Assembly: GCF_009856415.1 (NCBI RefSeq)
Contig: NZ_WMEZ01000001.1
Location: 124,001 to 188,000, forward strand
Direction: 5' to 3'
Length of the DNA: 64,000 nucleotides
Source: Halobacillus litoralis
GTDB taxonomy: Bacteria > Bacillota > Bacilli > Bacillales > Halobacillaceae
How positions within the stretch are numbered: the stretch's first letter is position 1; each line of letters begins with the position of its first letter. The position numbers and the translations under genes were made by a program. Positions 44,736-52,576 of the stretch are shown in pieces. The notes under the pieces are model-generated. The model did not search any database and was not told the DNA's origin. It saw only the letters and a list, made by a program, of their open reading frames with translations.

Positions 44736-45986
44736 GTGAAAGATCAACAGACATTTAAATATATATGTGGTTCCGTTCTCCTGCTGTTTATGCTCATTTT
44801 ACCTTTGATCGCCCCTGTTCATGATTATCTGTCCATCCCTACCGATGTAAAAATCAGTGCATCCAATGATTCAGAAGTCTCTTCTGAGTTTGAAGATACA
44901 GATGCGTTAACTGCTTTTTCATCCACTGATGATCACCAAGTATTTTATGAGTTCGCCGGAGTTCCGCTCAAGAAAACGGATGTTACTCAAATGCGTGACA
45001 TCCGTTTAATTCCTGGCGGCCAGTCGGTGGGGGTTGAATTGCATACAAAAGGAGTTCTAGTTGTCGGACACCATTTAGTCAAGGGAGAAAAAGAGACGCA
45101 AAAATCACCGGGAGAGGAAGCGAATGTCCTCGTTGGTGACATTCTTCTTGAAGGTAACGGTCAAGAACTCAATAGTATGGAAGAGCTGTCCTCCATCGTC
45201 AAAGAGTCCGGCGAAGCGGAGACACCTATTGAACTAAAGATCAAGCGAGGGAAAGAAATGATTTCCACCTCTTTAACCCCTGTCTTTAACGCCCAGGAAG
45301 AGGAATATCAAATTGGTCTCTATATCCGTGATTCAGCTGCAGGTATTGGAACGATGACGTTTTATGACCCAGAAACGAAGAAATATGGAGCACTTGGCCA
45401 TGTGATTTCGGATATGGATACAAAGAAACCTATTGAGATCCATGAAGGAACCATTGTTCGTTCCCACGTAACCTCTATTGAAAAAGGAAGTCAGGGAATT
45501 CCTGGCGAGAAAAAAGCAAAGTTCTCTTTACGCGATGATCGTTTAGGCACGATCACAAAAAACACACCATTCGGCATTTTTGGAGAATTGGACGGGGATA
45601 TGAAGAATGAAACGTATCCTAAAGGAGTCCCTGTCGGATTCGCAGAAGAAGTCGAAGAAGGACCTGCACAAATCATGACTGTGTTAGATGGTGAAGAAAT
45701 GCAGACCTTTGATGTGGAAATCGTCAGTAACATGCCGAAAAAATCCGCGGTTACAAAAGGGATGATTGTCAAAATCACAGACCCTGAACTGCTTGATAAA
45801 ACAGGTGGTATTGTTCAGGGGATGAGTGGAAGTCCAATCATTCAAAATGGGAAAATTATTGGTGCAGTCACTCATGTGTTCGTCAATGACCCGACAAGCG
45901 GGTATGGTGTACACATTGAATGGATGCTACAAGAAGCCGGAATTGAATTATACGAAGATAATATCGATAAACAAAAAGCAAGTTAG
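44736..45986 (+). CDS. spoIVB: SpoIVB serine peptidase
   Basis: Forespore-secreted S55 peptidase that cleaves SpoIVFA and so triggers pro-SigK processing. The 416-residue protein has a signal-anchor (about 8-30), a PDZ domain (about 110-185) and the protease domain with His222 (GALGHVISD) and the nucleophile Ser366 in GMSGSP. The frame runs back to 44520 inside the recN terminator, but GTG 44736 has AAGGAG and gives the family length (B. subtilis 426). A terminator separates it from spo0A. Confidence 0.94.
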   Translation: MKDQQTFKYICGSVLLLFMLILPLIAPVHDYLSIPTDVKISASNDSEVSSEFEDTDALTAFSSTDDHQVFYEFAGVPLKKTDVTQMRDIRLIPGGQSVGVELHTKGVLVVGHHLVKGEKETQKSPGEEANVLVGDILLEGNGQELNSMEELSSIVKESGEAETPIELKIKRGKEMISTSLTPVFNAQEEEYQIGLYIRDSAAGIGTMTFYDPETKKYGALGHVISDMDTKKPIEIHEGTIVRSHVTSIEKGSQGIPGEKKAKFSLRDDRLGTITKNTPFGIFGELDGDMKNETYPKGVPVGFAEEVEEGPAQIMTVLDGEEMQTFDVEIVSNMPKKSAVTKGMIVKITDPELLDKTGGIVQGMSGSPIIQNGKIIGAVTHVFVNDPTSGYGVHIEWMLQEAGIELYEDNIDKQKAS

Positions 45987-46017
45987 AAGAGCCTCCTAAG
46001 GGCTCTTCTTTTTTTTA
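45985..46017 (+). terminator. Terminator after spoIVB
   Basis: AGAAGAGCC and GGGCTCTTCT form the stem, followed by seven or more T residues. Confidence 0.88.
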
Positions 46018-46037
46018 TGAAATGGATGATAAATGCA

Positions 46038-46178
46038 TTCGACATATTTCGACAGACGCTATAAATAGATGTCGAATTTGTACGAATTCATGAGTATTTT
46101 AAAGCATTTTCAAGATAATCTCAAATATTGAAATTTTTTTGTTATAATAAAAGAGGGTTAAATTCCTGGATGTCGAAT
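46038..46178 (+). promoter_or_regulatory. spo0A control region with four Spo0A boxes and SigA/SigH-type promoters
   Basis: Perfect 0A boxes (TGTCGAA or its complement) occur at 46038-46044, 46048-46054, 46070-46076 and 46171-46177. A TATAAT at 46143-46148 is a candidate vegetative -10. AGAGGGTTA (46152-46160) with GTCGAAT (46172-46178) resembles a SigH promoter whose -10 overlaps the last box. This parallels the B. subtilis Pv/Ps switch with autoregulation. Confidence 0.8.
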
Positions 46179-46227
46179 ATGTGTATTACGGAAAAAAGAA
46201 GGACTATTTTGTAAGGAGGAAAAATAA

Positions 46228-47007
46228 ATGGAAAAGATTCAAGTCTGTTTGGCTGATGATAACCGTGAGCTTGTAAAGCTACTTGAGGAATATTTTGATG
46301 ATGCGTCGGATATTGATGTCGTAGGCACGTCCTATAATGGGAAAGATTGTCTTCAAATGGTCGAGGAGAAGAAACCGGATGTATTGATTCTGGATATCAT
46401 CATGCCGCACTTAGACGGTCTTGCTGTCTTGAACAAATTGAAAGACATGGACAAGCATCCTGAAGTCATTATGTTGACGGCGTTCGGTCAGGAAGAAGTC
46501 ACGAAGAAAGCGGTGGAACTTGGAGCAGCTTACTTCATGATGAAGCCATTCGACCTTGACCACCTTGGTGAGCAAGTTCGTCAGATTAAACATGCCGGTG
46601 ACCCGATCAATCGTGCATTGGGGAACAGTTACACATCAACCAAATCGAGAAAACCTGACCTTGATACAAGTATCACTCACATTATTCATGAAGTGGGTGT
46701 GCCTGCACACATTAAAGGTTATCAGTACTTGAGAGAAGCCATAACAATGGTTTACCATGACCTTGAACTTCTAGGATCAATTACAAAAGTCCTTTATCCG
46801 GATATTGCAACGAAATATAACACGACGGCATCCCGAGTGGAGCGTGCCATCAGGCATGCGATTGAAGTAGCTTGGAATCGAGGGAATATCGATGCTATCT
46901 CTTCTCTATTCGGTTATACAATCTCCAACACGAAAGCAAAACCGACAAACAGCGAGTTCATCGCCATGGTGGCGGACCGCTTGCGTTTAGAGCACAAAGC
47001 CAGCTAA
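46228..47007 (+). CDS. spo0A: Sporulation master regulator Spo0A
   Basis: Response regulator at the end of the sporulation phosphorelay, 259 residues. The receiver has Asp10, Asp11, the phosphorylated Asp56, Thr84 and Lys106 in the expected places. The C-terminal effector domain includes the DNA-recognition segment [18 protein letters not shown] that reads TGTCGAA. The ATG follows AAGGAGG. Own 0A boxes upstream imply autoregulation. A bidirectional terminator follows. Confidence 0.97.
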   Translation: MEKIQVCLADDNRELVKLLEEYFDDASDIDVVGTSYNGKDCLQMVEEKKPDVLILDIIMPHLDGLAVLNKLKDMDKHPEVIMLTAFGQEEVTKKAVELGAAYFMMKPFDLDHLGEQVRQIKHAGDPINRALGNSYTSTKSRKPDLDTSITHIIHEVGVPAHIKGYQYLREAITMVYHDLELLGSITKVLYPDIATKYNTTASRVERAIRHAIEVAWNRGNIDAISSLFGYTISNTKAKPTNSEFIAMVADRLRLEHKAS

Positions 47008-47052
47008 TGGAAAAAGCACGAAAGATGTAAAAAACATCTTTCGTGCTTTATT
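47008..47052. terminator. Bidirectional terminator after spo0A
   Basis: AAAGCACGAAAGATGT and its perfect complement form a 16-bp stem flanked by A- and T-runs; the converging minus-strand small gene ends within it. Confidence 0.9.
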
Positions 47053-47329
47053 TTGGTGTTGTCATCAATTCAGTGATTTCTTTGGCAAGGGAAACATCTT
47101 CATATATACCTGCATCAATTTCATCAAGTTGGTTGCATAAAAAATTGAGGAGCTCTTCCTCTAATAAAAATAATCCATCTCTGTTGATCAACCGATAACT
47201 GAAAGGAAGGTCCAAATATTGAATAATGACAAAGGTGTGTCCTTGATCCTTGTATGTACATAATATGGATAATTCGCTATTTTCGGGATAATACCTGGAT
47301 CCACCAAATCCATCCCTTTTTAAAACCAT
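47048..47329 (-). CDS. Hypothetical 93-residue protein converging on spo0A
   Basis: I do not recognise this protein. The start ATG 47327-47329 (MVLKRDGFGG) has GGGTGG upstream; the frame extends 57 bp further without a ribosome site. The product is acidic and soluble, with no signal or membrane helix, and predicted mixed strand (SELSILCTYKD, HTFVIIQYLDLPFSYRLI) then helix (LLEEELLNFLCNQLDEID). It converges with spo0A and shares its terminator. In B. subtilis other genes (yqiG onward) occupy this place. Codon use looks native, and a small Bacillaceae-specific family is likely. Confidence 0.6.
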   Translation of the reverse strand: MVLKRDGFGGSRYYPENSELSILCTYKDQGHTFVIIQYLDLPFSYRLINRDGLFLLEEELLNFLCNQLDEIDAGIYEDVSLAKEITELMTTPK

Positions 47330-47536
47330 AGAACCACCCTTCCTGTTATCATCCATCATATCTGAAAATACCAAAAGATGTAACAAATTTATAGAATAAA
47401 TGTAAAAATTCCCATGTTATCGCCAAATTTCGCTAATCATTTGTTTTTTTTCTAAAATTTGTTCAACTATACACCTCTTTTGTGATACAATTCTTAATTA
47501 TTAATTACTTTCGTTCTCTAATGGGGTGTTGTATAA

Positions 47537-48886
47537 ATGAAAGTCGTAAAATTCGGAGGCAGTTCTCTCGCAGATGCCGGACAAATTGAAAAAGTGAAAA
47601 ATATTATTGATTTAGATGAGGAAAGGCGCGTAGTTGTCGTCTCAGCTCCAGGAAAACGCCATAGCAATGATGAAAAAGTAACGGATCTCCTTATCGCTTT
47701 AGGTACATCTATACAAATGCATCAGATGGATGAGACGGTTTATAAAAAAATCATCGATCGCTTTCAATCGATGACCGAGGAGCTGGATCTTTCTTTCCAT
47801 GTGGTCGAGCAAGTAAAAGATAAAATTGATGAAGCGATCGAACTGGTGAAAAATGGTTTTGAGCATGCGCTTGACGCCTTGAAGGCTTGTGGAGAGGATG
47901 GTTCTGCCCATATTGTGAGTGCATATTTACAAAAGAGTGGGTCTGATGCCTCTTATGTAAATCCAAAAGAAGCAGGAATTCTCGTCCGGGACCAACCTGG
48001 TGGCGCGTTGGTTTTAGAAGAAAGTTTTGAAAAATTGTATAGCTTGAGACATCGTAATGAAATCCTTGTTATTCCTGGATTTTTTGGCTATACACCAGAG
48101 GGTGAATTGGTGACATTCTCCCGGGGAGGGTCCGATATCACCGGGTCGATTGTTGCAGCAGGATTAAAAGCGGATTTGTATGAAAACTTTACGGATGTCG
48201 ATTCCGTCTATTGTGTGAATCCTATGTTTGTAGATCGACCAAAAGAGTTAACCTCCTTAACCTATCGTGAGATGCGCGAGCTTTCTTATGCAGGTTTTTC
48301 AGTCTTTCATGACGAAGCTCTCATTCCTGCATTTAAAGAAAAGATTCCTGTATGCATAAAAAATACGAATAACCCATCAGCACCTGGGACGATGATTGTG
48401 GCTGATCTACCGGAAAGGGAAAGTCATGTCGTCGGGATTGCCAGTGATGATGGATTTTTAAACTTATATGTAAGTAAATACTTAATGAACCGCGAGATCG
48501 GTTTCGGTCGTCGGTTGCTTCAAATTTTAGAAGATGAGGAAGTATCCTTTGAACATGCTCCGTCTGGAATCGATGACATGTCGGTCGTCATTCGTGAACA
48601 TCAACTACCACCTGAAAAAGAGGAGAAGGTCGTAAGTCGGATTAAAGAAGAGTTGGAAGTGGATACGGTCTTGATTGAAAGGGAAATGGCCATGATTATG
48701 ATCGTAGGGGAAGGAATGAACCAGACGATCGGTATCGCCAGTCGAGCAGCCGTAGCTTTTCGTGAGGCAGAGGTCAATATTGAGATGATTAACCAAGGTT
48801 CATCAGAAGTTTCCATGATGTTCGGTGTCAAATCCGCAAGTTTAGGCAAAGCCGTCCAATCGCTGTATCGAACATTCTTCGAATAG
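47537..48886 (+). CDS. Aspartate kinase (monofunctional class III type)
   Basis: Phosphorylates aspartate, the entry step to lysine, threonine, methionine and diaminopimelate. The 449-residue protein starts with the KFGGSSLAD kinase motif, has FSRGGSDITGS and ends with two ACT regulatory domains (about 300-449) containing NIEMINQGSSEVSMMFGV. It resembles B. subtilis YclM more than DapG/LysC in length and in the SAPGKRHSNDEKVTD segment. The gene stands alone. Which amino acid inhibits it cannot be read here. Confidence 0.9.
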   Translation: MKVVKFGGSSLADAGQIEKVKNIIDLDEERRVVVVSAPGKRHSNDEKVTDLLIALGTSIQMHQMDETVYKKIIDRFQSMTEELDLSFHVVEQVKDKIDEAIELVKNGFEHALDALKACGEDGSAHIVSAYLQKSGSDASYVNPKEAGILVRDQPGGALVLEESFEKLYSLRHRNEILVIPGFFGYTPEGELVTFSRGGSDITGSIVAAGLKADLYENFTDVDSVYCVNPMFVDRPKELTSLTYREMRELSYAGFSVFHDEALIPAFKEKIPVCIKNTNNPSAPGTMIVADLPERESHVVGIASDDGFLNLYVSKYLMNREIGFGRRLLQILEDEEVSFEHAPSGIDDMSVVIREHQLPPEKEEKVVSRIKEELEVDTVLIEREMAMIMIVGEGMNQTIGIASRAAVAFREAEVNIEMINQGSSEVSMMFGVKSASLGKAVQSLYRTFFE

Positions 48887-48932
48887 GCTTCCTATCTTTA
48901 ATGGTGAAGGAAGTTATTAAAGTATATGGCAG

Positions 48933-49472
48933 GATTGTGTAAGACTTAGTTTCGAGACTTATGTTGGGTGGATGGGGGCTGCGGGGAATGAGTCGCTTTC
49001 CGCGGGAGCGCGGTGAGCCTCCTCGGACTGTGTCCTGTGGGGTCTCACCATGCACTTTTTTCCCGCAGGAGTCTCCCCATTCCCCTCCGCCCCTTGGCTA
49101 TATCAGTTTCTCGAAACCACTTCTTGGCAACTCCGGTTATATACTCAAGTGAATCGAGTAATATAACCTATCCCCCCTGTTCATTTTGAGCATGAAAGCT
49201 TGATGTAGAGCGCTTTTTGCTTCTAACATTGGGATAGTGGAAGAAGATCCAACTTTTTAAAGGGGGGCGTTTCTCACATACAATGAATGGGGTGGTTGGG
49301 AAGCTGCGAGACTCCCGTGGGAAAAAGGAGATCGGCGAGATCCCTTAGTGCGGCAGAACGCCCGAGGAAGCTCGCCACTCCCCCACAGGAAAGCGAGTAG
49401 CTTCCCAGCCACCCCTGACCGCCTATATGGCAAACGAACCCCGGTTATCTTGAAACTGAGTCTTCCACAATC
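48933..49472 (+). repeat. Composite intergenic repeat, copy 3 (540 bp)
   Basis: The longest copy, in the same orientation as the other two. Terminal repeats are 48933-48957 and 49448-49472, sharing GATTGTG-AAGACT-AGTTTC. The left arm is a long imperfect hairpin running from GGGGAATGAGTCGC to CCATTCCCC. The right arm is bounded by a 17-bp inverted pair with one mismatch (49289-49305 and 49399-49415, GGGGTGGTTGGGAAGCT). Junction motif GAAAGCTTGATGTAGAGCG then GGATAGTGGAAGA. Located between the aspartokinase gene and a converging exonuclease gene. Confidence 0.85.
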
Positions 49473-49495
49473 GGGAGCTTAGGTGAAATAGACAG

Positions 49496-49533
49496 AAAAA
49501 CGAAGCAGTGATTGTCACTGCTTCGTTTTTTTC
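49496..49533. terminator. Terminator at the end of the exonuclease gene
   Basis: AAAAACGAAGCAGTGA, loop TTG, and TCACTGCTTCGTTTTT form a 16-bp perfect stem overlapping the minus-strand stop; usable from both sides. Confidence 0.88.
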
Positions 49534-50255
49534 TGTTGAGCTAAAACTTTATTTAGTTGTTCCAATGTGTGAACATCATAGTCGATCGTTTTAGAAAGCA
49601 AATATCGAAATAACTCGGCCGTCATAATGGCATCATTTAATGCGTGGTGTCGTTCCCTTTTATCAATGCCTACATACTTTAGCAAAGGGTCGAGCTGGTG
49701 CCTTACATTCGGCAGGAGCCATTGCGCCATAAGCTGGGAATCGATCACGTGGGGTTCATAATCAGGAAGCTTCCATCTTTTCAACATGGCTTTTAAGAAC
49801 CGCATATCAAATTTTGCAGGGTGGGCAACAAGAACAGATCCTTCGCTGAATTCCATGAAGTTTTGGAAACCTTCAATGAAAGGGCTGGCATTGTTGAGGC
49901 GCTCACGGGATAACCCTGTTAAACGCAAGGTTTGTTTGTTGACAGGACGAATCGGTCGGATCACCTGATGGAACTTTTCCATTCGACAAGCATGCAGTCC
50001 TTGAAGTCTGATTGCACCTATAGATATGATCTCATGTCCAATCTCCGGTAAAAATCCGGTTGTCTCCAGGTCAAAGATCGTAAAGTCCAAGTCCTTTAAA
50101 GGTTTCTGATGAAAACTTTCCTTCTTATTAAAAATGGTCAGCTGCTTTTCTAATTCACTGTATGTGTGCCATTTCAAATAAGGTTTAATCTTGAAATAGT
50201 ACAGCGGTTTCTCAAAAAGCAGATACTTGATAATTTGTAAGTCAACTGGCAGCAT
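49515..50255 (-). CDS. DnaQ-type 3'-5' exonuclease domain protein
   Basis: A 246-residue DEDDh exonuclease with ExoI motif FDLETTG (Asp62, Glu64), ExoII around HPAKFDMRFL and ExoIII HHALNDAIMTAEL. About 50 N-terminal residues precede the nuclease fold. It overlaps by one base (TGATG) the stop of the preceding cNMP/CBS/nucleotidyltransferase gene, so the two are co-translated. Homologous pairs are widespread in bacteria, but their role is not settled. It is not the replicative PolC proofreading domain. Confidence 0.85.
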   Translation of the reverse strand: MLPVDLQIIKYLLFEKPLYYFKIKPYLKWHTYSELEKQLTIFNKKESFHQKPLKDLDFTIFDLETTGFLPEIGHEIISIGAIRLQGLHACRMEKFHQVIRPIRPVNKQTLRLTGLSRERLNNASPFIEGFQNFMEFSEGSVLVAHPAKFDMRFLKAMLKRWKLPDYEPHVIDSQLMAQWLLPNVRHQLDPLLKYVGIDKRERHHALNDAIMTAELFRYLLSKTIDYDVHTLEQLNKVLAQQKKTKQ

Positions 50256-52162
50256 CAGACCACCCGATTTCGGTTATAGCTCAATTCCAGTACCTGCTGC
50301 AGGCGTTTGGCGATAATGAGCGCTTCTCTAAGTGATCGACGTTCTTCTTTATTCATAGGTCCTAGTTTTAAATCATTGCTCAACGGTTCTTCGTCATCTA
50401 ACTGTTGCAGATTGGCTTTCAGCCGAAACAACATGAGACGATGCAAGGCTGTTTTCGCATTTTCCACATCCCGGGGGTGGAAACGTTCCTGTTCAGCTAA
50501 TGCTTCCAGCCTGTTTACGGTATTAATCTCTTCAATTCCATATTTCATACTGTAGATACGGATGGCATTGACGATTTGCATAATGGCTGACTTTTTCAAG
50601 TTAAGCGTCCGTTTTTTTCCGATACCAGAAATTCTTCCGAATGGCTGGACAGGGACTCGGAAACGAAGCGTGTCTTTCATAAGCAATTGATGCAGGTTCA
50701 AAGATTTTTGAACGCGTTTGGTTACATATTTCTTTAGATCATAGGCAAGAGAATAATCGCCAGTAATCGGACGGAAGTCCATGAAAATGGTAAAATCACG
50801 GATTTCTTCTGCATCCATTTTGTTAATCCACTGGTCGATACTCGCATGCCAATCGCTCATTTGCTGACGCCACTTCGGTTCTTTTGCCATAATGCCGCCT
50901 GTACAGTAAGGAAAGCCGCAATCGTTCAACATATCATTGATTTTATTGGTGAAGATTTCGAAGTATGCTTCGATTTTCGCTTTGTGCTTACTGTTCTCGT
51001 AGTCGGCAAGAATGATGGCATTATCCTGGTCCGTGGAAAAGGCTTGTTCTTTCCGTCCTTCACTGCCCATGACCAGGAAACAGTAATTGATCGGTGGAGC
51101 TCCATGTCCCTCACGGATCATTTCGTCTTCTGCAATTTGCACGACTTGTTTGTGGATACGATCGTTGTAGTTCGTCATCAACTCTGCAATGTCATAAGCA
51201 AACATATGATCTTTAATCAAACCCGCCACGAATTTTTGGAAGCGTTCATTATGAATCGGCGACAACGGTTTGATTTCTTCAATAGTAATAGCATTTGAAA
51301 TTTTGTACGTCAGGTCGAAGTATACGGAATTCTTAATTGTGAAAAATGAAGACTGTCTTAAAATTCCGACGACCTTATCCTTATGAAGAACAGGGATAAT
51401 TTCTGTAGGGTGGTGCTTCAAATAGCTCAAAGCATCATAGATGAATTCCTGCTCATTAATTTCATAGGCTTCTTCAGACATATAAGCTTTGACTGGGTTT
51501 CTGTGATCGTTCTCAAAGTAAGCTTTCAGAATTTCACCATATCCAATCATACCGAGCATGGATTGTTGGTCATCACTTACAATCAAAGCCTCAATCTTTT
51601 GCTGTTGGAGCATACGGGCAGCTTTTTCGATCGAGGCTTCAGGATGTATGAACGTAGGCGGTTCCATATAAGCGTCTGCACGTTTTTTGTACAGTTCACG
51701 ATCATCCTGCTCATCTGTCGTAGAGCTCTTATATTTTACTTCATCGTATAAGCTTTTCATCAGGTGGCTGATCCCATCCATCACGACTTTTGAAAAGTGA
51801 TTGTTGTTGGACATCACTTTCAAGAAGGATTCACGCTCAAAACAAATGGTTTTGATTGGTTCTAAAGCTTGAACCGAGAATCGCATTTCTCCGCTTGTGA
51901 GGAGGATCATCACACCTACCAGGTCTCCGGGGTAATAGAACCTTACCGATAACTGTCGGCCGTTCGACCGATGCATGATGTTTTTAGCAAGTCCGGAGAC
52001 CATAAAGTGGATATCGATCGTATCATCTTCTTGGTCTTCATGGATGATGAATTCGTTTTTTGAAAATTCTCTGACCATGGCTTTCCCAAATACTTCTTCA
52101 AACTCTTCTTCAGAAAGCAAATCGAAAGGGTATTGCTTTCTAAACATTTCAAACTCTGTCAC
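50255..52162 (-). CDS. cNMP-binding, tandem CBS and DUF294 nucleotidyltransferase-like protein
   Basis: A signal-transduction-type protein of about 635 residues. In order: a cyclic-nucleotide-binding fold (about 10-135), a CBS pair (about 165-290), a GlnD-like nucleotidyltransferase domain with GSEGRKEQAFSTDQDNAI (about 370-390) and a helical DUF294 C-terminal domain. GTG at 52160-52162 is preferred, because AAGGAG lies nine bases upstream; GTG 52196-52198 would add 12 residues with a poor ribosome site. Coupled to the exonuclease gene. Ligands and targets are unknown, though sensing of an adenine nucleotide is plausible from the CBS and cNMP folds. Confidence 0.85.
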   Translation of the reverse strand: MTEFEMFRKQYPFDLLSEEEFEEVFGKAMVREFSKNEFIIHEDQEDDTIDIHFMVSGLAKNIMHRSNGRQLSVRFYYPGDLVGVMILLTSGEMRFSVQALEPIKTICFERESFLKVMSNNNHFSKVVMDGISHLMKSLYDEVKYKSSTTDEQDDRELYKKRADAYMEPPTFIHPEASIEKAARMLQQQKIEALIVSDDQQSMLGMIGYGEILKAYFENDHRNPVKAYMSEEAYEINEQEFIYDALSYLKHHPTEIIPVLHKDKVVGILRQSSFFTIKNSVYFDLTYKISNAITIEEIKPLSPIHNERFQKFVAGLIKDHMFAYDIAELMTNYNDRIHKQVVQIAEDEMIREGHGAPPINYCFLVMGSEGRKEQAFSTDQDNAIILADYENSKHKAKIEAYFEIFTNKINDMLNDCGFPYCTGGIMAKEPKWRQQMSDWHASIDQWINKMDAEEIRDFTIFMDFRPITGDYSLAYDLKKYVTKRVQKSLNLHQLLMKDTLRFRVPVQPFGRISGIGKKRTLNLKKSAIMQIVNAIRIYSMKYGIEEINTVNRLEALAEQERFHPRDVENAKTALHRLMLFRLKANLQQLDDEEPLSNDLKLGPMNKEERRSLREALIIAKRLQQVLELSYNRNRVV

Positions 52163-52204
52163 AGAGCAAAACTCCTTCAATGCAGTTGTTGTTTTCACTA
52201 TGGC

Positions 52205-52441
52205 CTAATCTTTTTGTTTGAACCGTCCTTTGGTCAAGTTTCGTTTTCTGTCCCTGTGGAGGATGAAGCCACCAATAAAGGCCAAACCTCCAACTACAAA
52301 TAGAATCCCTACAAGACCTTGGATGGCGATGTGAAAAAAGATGGTGTGAAATTCTCCGAAAAGAGCATCGCGAATCAATTTTATTCCATAAACGGCGGTG
52401 ACACCTGGCGTGACTAATAAAAGTAAAGCAATTAATCGCAT
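52205..52441 (-). CDS. yqzF: Small membrane protein DUF2627 (YqzF)
   Basis: A 78-residue protein with two helices (about 3-20 and 37-62) and a basic tail (HRDRKRNLTKGRFKQKD). This matches DUF2627 proteins found divergently upstream of bkdR in B. subtilis (YqzF). Function unknown. Its ATG has AAAGGAG on the minus strand; the downstream cNMP/CBS gene begins within 45 bp, so cotranscription is possible. Confidence 0.82.
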   Translation of the reverse strand: MRLIALLLLVTPGVTAVYGIKLIRDALFGEFHTIFFHIAIQGLVGILFVVGGLAFIGGFILHRDRKRNLTKGRFKQKD

Positions 52442-52576
52442 ACTCGTAACTCCTTTAATTCAATCCATGAATAAGTATATCAAATGGCAGGGCCGGTGGG
52501 AACTATAGACACACTTGCTAAAATGTGCAGATTAGGGTACGATAAAGTTACGCAAAAAGTTGCAGGGTGTGGTGAA

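Noticed and set aside
48828-49152. Open frames on both strands across the left arm of the third repeat
   Set aside because: They arise from the palindromic hairpin arm, have no ribosome sites and no homologous frame in other copies.
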